Positions 15,376 through 24,268 of a stretch of DNA of 64,000 nt are shown piece after piece (within the stretch, counting starts at the first letter, position 1; each line of letters begins with the position of its first letter). The DNA comes from an uncultured Flavobacteriaceae bacterium (lineage in GTDB: Bacteria > Bacteroidota > Bacteroidia > Flavobacteriales > Flavobacteriaceae): contig CALDYU010000014.1 of the NCBI GenBank assembly GCA_937944485.1, forward strand, positions 1 to 64,000. The letters are read 5' to 3'. Both the position numbers and the translations under genes were made by a program. The notes under the pieces are model-generated. The model was given only the letters and a program-made list of their open reading frames with translations, searched no databases and had not been told where the DNA came from.

Positions 15376-16267
15376 GGAGTGTTTTTTTTATGCGGAAGAA
15401 TTCTTCTTTTGAACTAAACGGAATGGTAATTTTTCCTTTACCATTTTCAGCAGCTTGAATAATTGCCTTTGAAGCCAAATGTTGGGTTAATTCATCTTCA
15501 GCTTCCGTAATAAAATTAGCTGCAGTTTTTATTTTGGTTGCGGTTGATATCGCCACTCGCTTATTATGATGGGCTTTTACAATTCGCTCCGTTTCCCTAA
15601 CGGAAAGATTATTACCCACAATTTTTTCATAAATGGCAATTTGGTCCTTTTTGTCTTCAATATTCACCAAAGCTCTACCATGACCCATGCTCACAAATCC
15701 ATCTCGAATACCGGTTTGTATTATTGGATCTAATTTTAATAAACGCAAGTAATTGGCAATAGTTGATCTTTTTTTGCCTACACGATCGCTTAGTTTCTCT
15801 TGAGTTAATTGAATTTCATCAATTAACCGTTGATACGAGAGTGCGATTTCTATAGGATCTAAATCTTGACGTTGAATATTTTCTACCAAAGCCATCTCCA
15901 ATGATTCTTGATCATTAGCGATTCGGATATAGGCAGGAATTGTTTCTAAGCCAATCAACTTAGACGCTCTATACCTTCGCTCTCCTGAAACTAACTGAAA
16001 TTTGTTGAATTCTAATTTCCGTACAGTAATGGGTTGTATTACACCTAGCTCTCGAATTGAAGATGCAAGTTCTTGTAGGGCATCTTCATTGAAATGAGAA
16101 CGGGGCTGAAACGGATTTACATCAATAGTATCTATGTCTAATTCAACAATATTACCAACGACTTTATCGGCATTTTTATCAGATGCTGATTGAATATCAT
16201 TTTCGGGGTCTTTCAGTAATGCTGAAAGTCCGCGACCTAAGGCCTGTTTTTTAGTTGCTTTCGCCAT
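15365..16267 (-). CDS. parB: chromosome partitioning protein ParB (Spo0J)
   Basis: 300 residues. The N-terminus (ALGRGLSALLKD) is the ParA-interacting start typical of chromosomal ParB. The CTPase/ParB box contains VNPFQPRSHFNEDALQELA and VSGERRYRASKLIG (with the GERR motif); a helix-turn-helix region follows (LSDRVGKKRSTIANYLRLL, then DGFVSMGHGRALV), and a C-terminal dimerisation region. ParB binds parS, spreads and drives origin segregation with ParA. By eye I find no canonical parS palindrome in this cluster. Confidence 0.96.
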   Translation of the reverse strand: MAKATKKQALGRGLSALLKDPENDIQSASDKNADKVVGNIVELDIDTIDVNPFQPRSHFNEDALQELASSIRELGVIQPITVRKLEFNKFQLVSGERRYRASKLIGLETIPAYIRIANDQESLEMALVENIQRQDLDPIEIALSYQRLIDEIQLTQEKLSDRVGKKRSTIANYLRLLKLDPIIQTGIRDGFVSMGHGRALVNIEDKKDQIAIYEKIVGNNLSVRETERIVKAHHNKRVAISTATKIKTAANFITEAEDELTQHLASKAIIQAAENGKGKITIPFSSKEEFFRIKKTLLGS

Positions 16268-17041
16268 TTATACGACTTCCTTGTTTTTTTTAACTACTTC
16301 ATTAGCCAAATTCAAATAATTGGCTGCTCCTTTACTACTCGCATCGTATTTGATTATGCTCTCTCCATAGCTGGGAGCTTCACTTAAGCGCACATTTCTT
16401 TGAATGACTGTTTTGAAAACCATGTCTTCAAAATGCTTTCGCACCTCTTCAACGACTTGGTTTGATAATCTTAATCTGGAATCATACATGGTTAAAAGCA
16501 TGCCTTCGATGTCTAAATCAGCATTATGAATCTTTTGAATGCTCTTCACTGTGTTTAATAGTTTACCTAAACCTTCGAGGGCAAAGTATTCACATTGTAT
16601 GGGGATAATAACGGAATCAGCTGCCGTTAATGCGTTTAAGGTTAATAGTCCTAGAGAAGGAGCACAATCAATCAGTATATAATCGTATTTTTTCTTAAGA
16701 TGTGAAACTGCTTTTTTCATCATGTATTCGCGCTCATCTTTGTCAACCAGTTCAATTTCTATGGCTACAAGATCTATATGCGCGGGAATCAAATCTACAT
16801 TGGGGGAAGAAGTTTGTATAATCGTTTCTTCTGCGGTCTTAGTATGCTCTAACAATTGATAGCTACCTAGGGTAACACTTTCTACGTCGATACCTAAACC
16901 AGATGTGGCGTTGGCTTGCGGATCAGCATCAATCAATAAGACCTTCTTTTCAAGCACCCCTAAGGCGGCGGCTAAATTTACAGTAGTAGTAGTTTTACCT
17001 ACTCCTCCTTTTTGATTTGCAATTGCAATGATTTTGCCCAT
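16268..17041 (-). CDS. parA: chromosome partitioning ATPase ParA (Soj)
   Basis: 257 residues. Deviant Walker A KGGVGKTTT (10-18), Walker A' in LLIDADPQANATSGLG, and Walker B DYILIDCAPSLGLLT identify a ParA/MinD-type ATPase. It binds DNA non-specifically in its ATP state and moves ParB-parS complexes. It is the promoter-proximal gene of the parA-parB-DUF5683-dapB-lepB run; a near-consensus minus-strand -7 element (TATTTTTA, 17062-17069) lies 20 nt upstream, flanked by an imperfect CGTAAA/TTTACG inverted repeat (17060-17081) that could be an operator. Confidence 0.96.
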   Translation of the reverse strand: MGKIIAIANQKGGVGKTTTTVNLAAALGVLEKKVLLIDADPQANATSGLGIDVESVTLGSYQLLEHTKTAEETIIQTSSPNVDLIPAHIDLVAIEIELVDKDEREYMMKKAVSHLKKKYDYILIDCAPSLGLLTLNALTAADSVIIPIQCEYFALEGLGKLLNTVKSIQKIHNADLDIEGMLLTMYDSRLRLSNQVVEEVRKHFEDMVFKTVIQRNVRLSEAPSYGESIIKYDASSKGAANYLNLANEVVKKNKEVV

Positions 17042-17220
17042 GGGTATATAGCGTTAGCCCGTAAAAATACAATTATTTACGTTGCTATCAGGCGATTTTT
17101 GTTAACAGAAAGTGAACAACTAAGGCGTCTTACGTTAAATAGAGTTAAAGTTTGGGGTCTTACTAAAGCTAGTTACATTATTGATTTAATTCAATAGGTC
17201 TTTTTAAAGCAGTAAGCGTG

Positions 17221-17568
17221 TTAATCTTCGTTTTTTTCTCTAAGTTTTACACTATCCTCATATTCAATAAGATAAATCTCTTCATTTTTTTTCTTAAGAA
17301 AATATTGTTCTCTCGCAAATTTCTCTAATTCCTCAGGATCTGATAATTTTTCAATTATTTTTTTATCAGCTTCTATCTGTTCCTTAAGATACTCTCGTTG
17401 CTTTTCTAAATCGTCTATTTGACCTTTCAACTCTAAATGAATACGTAATGAATTTGTGTCAAAGAACACCATCCACACAACAAAAGCAGTTAAAATCAAA
17501 ACATAAAGGCTGCTAAAAATTGCCAGTATCCTATACAATACCTTCTTATTGACGTCTTTTCTTCCCAT
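17221..17568 (-). CDS. septum formation initiator family protein (FtsB/DivIC-like)
   Basis: 115 residues. A short cytoplasmic N-terminus, one transmembrane helix (about 12-32) and a following coiled coil (LELKGQIDDLEKQREYLKEQI and onwards) with the family's conserved end PEELEKFAREQYFLKKKNEEIYLIE. FtsB/DivIC proteins form a complex with FtsL and FtsQ at the division site. It follows udk with a 2-nt gap, so the two are co-transcribed. Confidence 0.9.
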   Translation of the reverse strand: MGRKDVNKKVLYRILAIFSSLYVLILTAFVVWMVFFDTNSLRIHLELKGQIDDLEKQREYLKEQIEADKKIIEKLSDPEELEKFAREQYFLKKKNEEIYLIEYEDSVKLREKNED

Positions 17569-17570
17569 GA

Positions 17571-18179
17571 TTAACTCAATTTTTCATTGACAATTGTTCG
17601 TACGATATCGATGGCTACTGTATTATATTTGTTATTGGGAATGATAATGTCAGCAAACTCTTTTGAAGGTTCAATAAACTGGTCGTGCATAGGTTTTAGA
17701 ATAGTTTGATATTTTTCAAGCGTTTCATCTAAATTCCATCCACGCTCATTGACATCTCTTTTTAATCTGCGGATGAGTCGTTCATCTGAATCTGCATGCA
17801 CGAATATTTTGATGTCACACATGTCACGAATCTCGGCATTCGTCAAAATTAAAATACCTTCAACTATCAGAACTTTTGTGGGATGAGTAGGAACCGTTTC
17901 TTGCATTCGATTACACTCTAAAAAAGAATACACGGGTTGTTTCACAGAGTTGCCATTGCGCAACTCGTCTAAATGGTGGGCCAGTAATTTAAAATCAATG
18001 GAGTTTGGGTGATCAAAATTGGTCTCACGTCTTTCCGAAAGTGTTAAATGTGAGAGATCATTGTAATAGGAGTCTTGTGAAATAACACCCACTTCTTCGT
18101 CAGGTAATTCATTGATAATCTGATTGACCACGGTCGTCTTTCCGCAGCCCGTTCCACCCGCGATACCTATTATTAGCAT
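17571..18179 (-). CDS. udk: uridine kinase
   Basis: 202 residues, standard for Udk. Walker A is GIAGGTGCGKTT (5-16). Further motifs are SQDSYYNDL (substrate site), NFDHPNSIDF and LIVEGILILTN. It phosphorylates uridine and cytidine with ATP in pyrimidine salvage. It lies 42 nt after acs and 2 nt before the FtsB-like gene. Confidence 0.95.
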   Translation of the reverse strand: MLIIGIAGGTGCGKTTVVNQIINELPDEEVGVISQDSYYNDLSHLTLSERRETNFDHPNSIDFKLLAHHLDELRNGNSVKQPVYSFLECNRMQETVPTHPTKVLIVEGILILTNAEIRDMCDIKIFVHADSDERLIRRLKRDVNERGWNLDETLEKYQTILKPMHDQFIEPSKEFADIIIPNNKYNTVAIDIVRTIVNEKLS

Positions 18180-18221
18180 TTTTATACATTCTTTGAATAC
18201 AAAAATAGAAAACTATTAAAC

Positions 18222-20129
18222 TTAAAGGGCATTATCCATAATATCCTTAACCACTTCTGGATTAAGTAAAGTACTTGTGTCACCTAAATTTGAAGTATCC
18301 TTACTAGCTATTTTTCTGAGAATACGCCTCATGATTTTGCCACTTCGAGTTTTAGGAAGTCCTAATACGAACTGAATTTTATCCAATTTTGCTATTGGCC
18401 CTATTTGTTCCGTAATTTGCTGATTGATTTCTTTACGAAGGTTGTCTCGGTTTCTATCTGCTCCTGTTTCCTTAAGAATCACATATCCATATAAAGCATT
18501 TCCTTTGACATCATGTGGGAAACCTACAATAGCAGATTCTGCTACAGCAGGGTGTTCGTTGATAGAATCTTCAATAGGCGCAGTTCCTAAATTATGGCCT
18601 GAAACAATAATTACATCATCCACTCTGCCTGTAATTCTATAATAACCTACGGCATCACGTAATGCACCGTCACCTGTAAAATACATGTTTTCATAAGCAG
18701 AGAAGTAGGTGTCCCTATAACGATTATGATCACCCCAAATTGTTCTTGCAATCGAAGGCCATGGGAATTTAATACATAAACGCCCGTCCACTTGATTGCC
18801 CTTAATTTCTTTTCCTTCTTCGTCCATCAAGGCGGGCTGTATTCCTATAAATGGTAATGTTGCGTAAGTTGGTGTAGTAGGTGTTACGTAAGGAATTGGC
18901 GTAATCATCATTCCGCCGGTTTCTGTCTGCCACCAGGTATCTATAATCGGACTCTTTTTCTTGCCAATATTGTTGTTATACCAGTGCCAGGCTTCTTCAT
19001 TAATGGGTTCTCCAACGGATCCTAAAACTTTTAGCGATGACAAATCGTGTTTTTCTACAAAATCAAGATTTTCTTTTGCTAAGGCTCGAATGGCTGTTGG
19101 AGCGGTATAAAATTGGCTCACTTTGTGTTTTTCTACGATATCCCAAAAACGACCGTAATCGGGGTAAGATGGAACACCTTCAAACATCAGGGTAGTCGCG
19201 CCATTTGCCAGCGGGCCATAAACAATATAGGAATGCCCAGTAATCCAACCTATATCAGCAGTACACCAATAGATATCTTCTTCCTTGTATTGAAAAGCAT
19301 TTTTAAAGGTATAGGAGGTATATACCATATAACCAGCAGTGGTGTGTACCATGCCTTTCGGTTTACCGGTTGAGCCAGAGGTGTATAAAATAAAAAGCGG
19401 ATCTTCTGCATCCATTATTTCTGCAGAGATTTCCGCATAGGCTTTATCGAGCAAAGGTTGTAACCATTTATCTCTTCCTTCTTTCATTGCAATATCAGAA
19501 TTGATTCGTTTGGCAACCAATACATTTTCTACTCCTGCACAATCGTCCAAAGCCTTATCAACGATACTCTTCAAAGCTATTGTCTTTGCACCGCGATATG
19601 AACCATCTGAGGTAATCACCATTTTGCAATCAGAATCATTAATTCTTGTTGAAAGCGCATTCGCCGAGAAACCGGCAAACACTACCGAATGAATGGCTCC
19701 GATTCGTGCACAAGCTAATAGAGAAACTGCCAATTCGGGAATCATTGGGAGGTATATACAAACCCGGTCTCCCTTTTTTATACCATGGTCTAACAACACA
19801 TTTGCCATGCGACAAACACGTTCGTGTAATTCACGATAACTAATATGCTGTGCTTCTTCTTTTGGGTCATTAGGCTCAAAAAGAATGGCTGTTTTATCAC
19901 CTCTTGTTGGTAAATGTCGGTCAAGGCAATTTTCAGTGATATTGAGTTTAGCACCTTCAAACCATTTGATTTCGGGCTTGGTAAAGTCCCATTCTAAAAC
20001 GGAATTCCATTTCTTTCTCCAAACGAAATGTTCTTCTGCAATTTCCTCCCAAAAGGCTTCCGGGTTTCGAACTGATTTTCTATATACTTGAAAATATTCT
20101 TCTAAATGTTTGATGTGGTAATTACTCAT
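18222..20129 (-). CDS. acs: acetyl-CoA synthetase (AMP-forming)
   Basis: 635 residues, matching Acs. It activates acetate to acetyl-CoA through acetyl-AMP. The AMP-binding loop is YTSGSTGKPKGM, the acetate pocket contains TWWQTETGG, the hinge and C-terminal domain include ITGRVDDVI, and the regulatory acetylation lysine lies in TRSGKIMRR near the C-terminus. It follows the symporter gene by 36 nt and the DUF4212 gene, making an acetate uptake and activation unit. Confidence 0.97.
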   Translation of the reverse strand: MSNYHIKHLEEYFQVYRKSVRNPEAFWEEIAEEHFVWRKKWNSVLEWDFTKPEIKWFEGAKLNITENCLDRHLPTRGDKTAILFEPNDPKEEAQHISYRELHERVCRMANVLLDHGIKKGDRVCIYLPMIPELAVSLLACARIGAIHSVVFAGFSANALSTRINDSDCKMVITSDGSYRGAKTIALKSIVDKALDDCAGVENVLVAKRINSDIAMKEGRDKWLQPLLDKAYAEISAEIMDAEDPLFILYTSGSTGKPKGMVHTTAGYMVYTSYTFKNAFQYKEEDIYWCTADIGWITGHSYIVYGPLANGATTLMFEGVPSYPDYGRFWDIVEKHKVSQFYTAPTAIRALAKENLDFVEKHDLSSLKVLGSVGEPINEEAWHWYNNNIGKKKSPIIDTWWQTETGGMMITPIPYVTPTTPTYATLPFIGIQPALMDEEGKEIKGNQVDGRLCIKFPWPSIARTIWGDHNRYRDTYFSAYENMYFTGDGALRDAVGYYRITGRVDDVIIVSGHNLGTAPIEDSINEHPAVAESAIVGFPHDVKGNALYGYVILKETGADRNRDNLRKEINQQITEQIGPIAKLDKIQFVLGLPKTRSGKIMRRILRKIASKDTSNLGDTSTLLNPEVVKDIMDNAL

Positions 20130-20165
20130 CTTCTTCTTTCTTTCCTTTAAAAATAATTAAAAAAA

Positions 20166-21878
20166 TTAATGTCCGGTTGCCTCTCCCGCCCCACTTGGAA
20201 CTCGAATATCTTCAACGATTTCTTGAACATTTTTTGGTGGTTCGGGTGTAAATTTCATAACAACAATAGAAACAATGAAATTAACGATCATGGCGACAGA
20301 GCCAAAGCCTTCAGGAGAAATGCCAAACCACCAATTTGCTTTCAAGCCGGCCACGGCTGCTTTACCACCATCAAAAATTCCGAACTTAAATTTGAGCATA
20401 TAAAAGAGCATGAGCAAAATGCCAACAACCATACCGGCAATAGCCCCTTCCTTGTTCATTTTTTTATAAAATATTCCAAGTACGATTGCTGGAAAAAAAG
20501 AGGCCGCCGCTAGCCCAAAAGCTAATGCGACCACTGCAGCTACAAAGCCAGGCGGATTGATTCCGAAATATCCTGCAATAACAACTGCCACAGTTGCAGC
20601 ACCTCGCGCGGCCCATAGTTCTCCTTTTTCAGTAATGTTAGGAACAAATACTTTTTTAATTAGATCATGCGAAACACTAGAAGAGATAACTAATAGGAGT
20701 CCGGCAGCTGTTGATAAAGCTGCTGCCAAACCTCCGGCAGCCACCAGAGCGATCACCCAAGCAGGTAGGTTGGCAATCTCAGGATTGGCCAAAACCATAA
20801 TGTCTCTATTTACATATAATTCATTGGTTTTTTCATCTGCCACATATTGAATTCTACCATCTCCGTTTTTATCATTGAAAGATATGAGTTCAGTAATTTC
20901 CCATTTCGAAAACCATTCAGGCACTTCTGAATAAGGCTTATTATTTACAGTTTCAATCATATTCGTACGAGCAAAAACAGCAACGGCAGGTGCAGTAGTA
21001 TATAAAATGGCAATAAGTAATAAGGCCCAACCCGCAGATTTACGTGCGTCTTTAACCCGTTTGACCGTGAAGAAACGCACAATAACATGAGGTAATCCGG
21101 CAGTCCCAACCATTAAGGCCAAAGTAATTGCGAAGACGTCGGTCATTGATTTTGAGCCGCTCGTATATTCGTCAAATCCCAAGGCTGAAGAAAGTCCGTC
21201 TAGTTTATCGAGAAGAAACATACCTGACCCATCGTTTAAGGTAGATCCCATTCCCAATTGAGGAATCGGATTTCCGGTCATTTGAAATGAAATAAAAATC
21301 GCTGGCACCATAAAGGCAAAAATCAAAACACAATACTGCGCCACCTGGGTATAGGTAATCCCCTTCATTCCACCTAAAACGGCATAAAACAAAACGATAA
21401 CCATACCAATGATTACCCCAGTAGTCATATCTACTTCTAAAAAACGAGAAAATACCAAGCCAACACCTTGCATTTGTCCTGCCACATAAGTGAATGAAAC
21501 AAGTAATGCGCAGACAACAGCCACTAATCGAGCTGTGTTTGAATAATAGCGATCGCCAATAAAATCAGGAACTGTAAACTTTCCGAACTTTCTCAAGTAG
21601 GGGGCGAGCAGTAGTGCTAGCAGTACGTAGCCGCCAGTCCATCCCATTAAATAAACGGAACCATCATAACCCGCAAAAGCTATTATGCCTGCCATTGAAA
21701 TGAAAGATGCTGCAGACATCCAATCGGCGGCTGTTGCCATTCCGTTTGCTAGCGGGGAAACACCACCTCCAGCGACATAAAATTCTTTCGTTGATCCTGC
21801 TCTTGACCAAATGGCAATGCCGATATACAAAGCAAAAGTGATTCCTACTAAAATATAAGTCCAGGTTTGAACGCTCAT
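20166..21878 (-). CDS. sodium:solute symporter, acetate-permease (ActP/VC2705) type
   Basis: 570 residues with about 13 transmembrane helices. Sodium:solute symporter features include EFYVAGGGVSPLANGMATAADWMSAASFI near the N-terminus, GGYVLLALLLAPYLRKFGKFTVPDF, and LPHVIVRFFTVK in the middle. The pairing with a DUF4212 small membrane protein immediately upstream and acs immediately downstream points to acetate or another short monocarboxylate as substrate. An internal soluble loop of about 60 residues (MIETVNNKPYSEVPE to ELYVNRDI) is characteristic of this subfamily. Confidence 0.88.
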   Translation of the reverse strand: MSVQTWTYILVGITFALYIGIAIWSRAGSTKEFYVAGGGVSPLANGMATAADWMSAASFISMAGIIAFAGYDGSVYLMGWTGGYVLLALLLAPYLRKFGKFTVPDFIGDRYYSNTARLVAVVCALLVSFTYVAGQMQGVGLVFSRFLEVDMTTGVIIGMVIVLFYAVLGGMKGITYTQVAQYCVLIFAFMVPAIFISFQMTGNPIPQLGMGSTLNDGSGMFLLDKLDGLSSALGFDEYTSGSKSMTDVFAITLALMVGTAGLPHVIVRFFTVKRVKDARKSAGWALLLIAILYTTAPAVAVFARTNMIETVNNKPYSEVPEWFSKWEITELISFNDKNGDGRIQYVADEKTNELYVNRDIMVLANPEIANLPAWVIALVAAGGLAAALSTAAGLLLVISSSVSHDLIKKVFVPNITEKGELWAARGAATVAVVIAGYFGINPPGFVAAVVALAFGLAAASFFPAIVLGIFYKKMNKEGAIAGMVVGILLMLFYMLKFKFGIFDGGKAAVAGLKANWWFGISPEGFGSVAMIVNFIVSIVVMKFTPEPPKNVQEIVEDIRVPSGAGEATGH

Positions 21879-21933
21879 AGGTTTGTTAGTTGAAGGTTAG
21901 TTGATAGCTACTGGTTTTCTAGTTGGTCCCGAG

Positions 21934-22194
21934 TCACTCATCGTAGCCATATTTTTTATCAAGCTTGTTCATTAATCGCACATAAACAAAAATCAAAATA
22001 ACAAACACGTAAATGGAGCCTTGTTGGGCAAACCAAAAACCTAATTTAAAACCACCGATTTGAATAGTATCTAAGGCTTCTTTAAAAAGGATTCCGGCTC
22101 CATAAGAAACCGCAAACCAGATGCTTAGTAGTATGCATAAATACTTTAAATTTTCCTTCCAATACGCATTCGCTTTTTCTTGTTTGTTACTCAT
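21934..22194 (-). CDS. DUF4212 small membrane subunit paired with the symporter
   Basis: 86 residues from ATG 22194; a TTG at 22212 would add six residues but is less likely. Two transmembrane helices (about 18-38 and 54-74), with the family pattern NAYWKENLKYLCILLSIWF and FKLGFWFAQQGSIYVFVILI. DUF4212 proteins are encoded directly before VC2705-type sodium:solute symporters and are presumed accessory subunits. A near-consensus -7 element (TATCTTAG, 22220-22227 on the minus strand) may start the DUF4212-symporter-acs transcript. Confidence 0.85.
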   Translation of the reverse strand: MSNKQEKANAYWKENLKYLCILLSIWFAVSYGAGILFKEALDTIQIGGFKLGFWFAQQGSIYVFVILIFVYVRLMNKLDKKYGYDE

Positions 22195-22245
22195 AGTTGC
22201 TTGTTTTTGCAATAGTTTTCTAAGATAACGATTTACACCTAATCT

Positions 22246-23328
22246 TTAAGCGGGGAGGTAGACGACTCCACTTGATGAGTCTCTTTTAGCTCCAGTGACC
22301 GATTTTAATATGTTGATTTCTTGTTCCATTCGAAGCGCTCCCATTAGCGCAAAAACCACCGCTTCTTTAAATTCTATAAGTTCTTTTTCAGGGACAACGA
22401 CTTGCGTACTTTCTCCTAATTTCTCTTTAAGAATCTCAATGAGAAAATGATTTAAACCACCGCCACCTGTAACGAATACAGTGTTTTTTTCTTTAGAACT
22501 ATTTAATTTTATTTGCTGGGCTACTTTTTCGCATATATGATCAATTGCGGTATGTAATAGGTTTTCTACGGTATCATTAGTGCGATCAACAATTGGAACC
22601 ACTTCTTCTACAAACCATTCATAACCAATAGATTTGGGGCTTGGTAAGGCATAGTATTTTAAACTATTTAATTGATCTAACATCGTTTGATTGATTCTTC
22701 CTGAAGCTGCAAGTTCTCCTCCCTTGTCATAATCTAAATCAATCTTTCTGGTAATGTAATTGAGAATCATATTGGCTAGACCTATATCATAGGCAATTCG
22801 TTTCCCTTTTCGTTTTAAAGAGATATTACTAATGCCGCCAAGGTTTAAACAAAAATCATATTCTCCGAAAAATAGCTCGTCCCCAATAGGCACTAAAGGA
22901 GCTCCCTGACCATTAAGAGCAACATCATTGGTTCTGAAATCACAGATGACTTTGCAGCCACTTTCGTTTGCCAAATGTTGACCGGACCCAATTTGAAAGG
23001 TAAGTCCGTTTTCTGGTTGATGGTGCGCGGTATGACCATGGCTTGCAATAAAATCTAAGTCAATCTTTTTATCAGAAATAAACTGTTTCGCTTGCTGGCC
23101 TAACCAATTGCCATAGATATTATGAAGGCTTAGCAATTCATCTGCTTTTAAGTAAATGGAGTTTTTTAATTTTGATTGCATGTCAGGTGTGTATGAAACA
23201 CTCTTAGTTTCTATAATTTTAAAACTCCACTTACCTTTCTCCTTTAAAATATGACAATAGCATAGGTCGAGTCCGTCTAAAGAGGTACCCGACATGAGGC
23301 CTAAGATTTTATATTTTTTCAAATTCAT
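22246..23328 (-). CDS. anmK: anhydro-N-acetylmuramic acid kinase
   Basis: 360 residues. It phosphorylates 1,6-anhydroMurNAc to MurNAc-6-phosphate with ring opening, the entry step for recycled anhydro-sugars. Motifs are GLMSGTSLDGLDL (10-22), ASHGHTAHHQP, VICDFRTNDVALNGQGAPLVP, LNLGGISNIS and FVTGGGGLNHF. It lies 4 nt after the nitrilase gene in a run with nagZ and an AmpG-like permease. Its product is the substrate of MurQ, encoded 8 kb away at 31.7 kb on the other strand. Confidence 0.95.
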   Translation of the reverse strand: MNLKKYKILGLMSGTSLDGLDLCYCHILKEKGKWSFKIIETKSVSYTPDMQSKLKNSIYLKADELLSLHNIYGNWLGQQAKQFISDKKIDLDFIASHGHTAHHQPENGLTFQIGSGQHLANESGCKVICDFRTNDVALNGQGAPLVPIGDELFFGEYDFCLNLGGISNISLKRKGKRIAYDIGLANMILNYITRKIDLDYDKGGELAASGRINQTMLDQLNSLKYYALPSPKSIGYEWFVEEVVPIVDRTNDTVENLLHTAIDHICEKVAQQIKLNSSKEKNTVFVTGGGGLNHFLIEILKEKLGESTQVVVPEKELIEFKEAVVFALMGALRMEQEINILKSVTGAKRDSSSGVVYLPA

Positions 23329-23332
23329 TATT

Positions 23333-24268
23333 TTATTCTTTCATCCAAACTGGAGTAGTATTAGAGTCGTGCTCAGCTCCAATAATAGCTCTATACAATT
23401 CAGGTCTTCTAGCTTTTTTATATCGCCAGCCACCTGATAAAGGAATTTTTTTCTTGGTTATTTTTGAAATTACAATATCGTCTTTAAAGGACTTTATTTC
23501 ATTCAATACTTCTCCATAGGGGTCTAAAATCATCGAATTCCCGTTTTTTAGATGCTCACCATCATACCCAATGGGATTTGTAAACGCATAATATACACCA
23601 TTATCATAGGCTCTTGCAGGAAGCCATCGCATCAGCCAACCCCGCCCTTTCGGCCCATCAAATTCCGATCGCAAAGCAGCGGGGTCTTCGTTTCTATTCT
23701 GCCAATATTTGTCTGCGACATAACCTCGACCTGGCATTGCAGAAGGTGTACATCCGGTAACATGCGGTGCGAAAATAAGTTCTGCTCCCAATAGCGTGGT
23801 CGCTCTCACATTTTCAATGACGTTGTTGTCATAACAAATTAAGATTCCGCACTTCCAACCCAATAAATCGAATACGATATAGTCTTCTCCTGAAGACATA
23901 TGGCGATTGATAAAGGGGTGTAATTTTCTATATTTCGCAAGAACACCGTTTTTGCTTACACAGATATAGGTATTATAAATTTTTCCGTCATCTATTTCAA
24001 TGAGGCCTGCTAATATTGGGATATCAAATTCGTTAGAAATTTTTATAAGCATTTGCGTGCTAGCTCCATTAGGAACCTCTTCCGCTACTGCTGTTACCTC
24101 CTCAAGATTCAAATGTTGTGTATAGGTATAAGCCGTAATTGACATTTCGTGAAAACTGATCGCGTTGGCTCCATTTTTCTTTGCTTTACCGGTCAGTTTT
24201 CGAATTGCGGAGAGATTGTATGCTTTGTCACCATCCTTTGGTTCAAACTGCGCTACTGCTAGATTCAT
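23333..24268 (-). CDS. carbon-nitrogen hydrolase (nitrilase superfamily)
   Basis: 311 residues. The Glu-Lys-Cys triad is complete: Glu41 in SFHEMSITAY, Lys115 in AKYRKLHPF and Cys145 in GILICYDNNV. No signal peptide, so cytoplasmic. Members cleave amides, nitriles or N-carbamoyl groups. Its position between nagZ (1-bp overlap, TAATG) and anmK (4-nt gap) ties its expression to muropeptide recycling, but I know of no standard step there that needs a nitrilase; a role in amide turnover of peptide or sugar products is inference only. Confidence 0.88.
   Translation of the reverse strand: MNLAVAQFEPKDGDKAYNLSAIRKLTGKAKKNGANAISFHEMSITAYTYTQHLNLEEVTAVAEEVPNGASTQMLIKISNEFDIPILAGLIEIDDGKIYNTYICVSKNGVLAKYRKLHPFINRHMSSGEDYIVFDLLGWKCGILICYDNNVIENVRATTLLGAELIFAPHVTGCTPSAMPGRGYVADKYWQNRNEDPAALRSEFDGPKGRGWLMRWLPARAYDNGVYYAFTNPIGYDGEHLKNGNSMILDPYGEVLNEIKSFKDDIVISKITKKKIPLSGGWRYKKARRPELYRAIIGAEHDSNTTPVWMKE

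Noticed and set aside
15365..17220. Search for a canonical parS site near parAB
   Set aside because: No GTTTCACGTGAAAC-like palindrome found by eye; sites may lie elsewhere near the origin. A computed scan of the genome would settle it.
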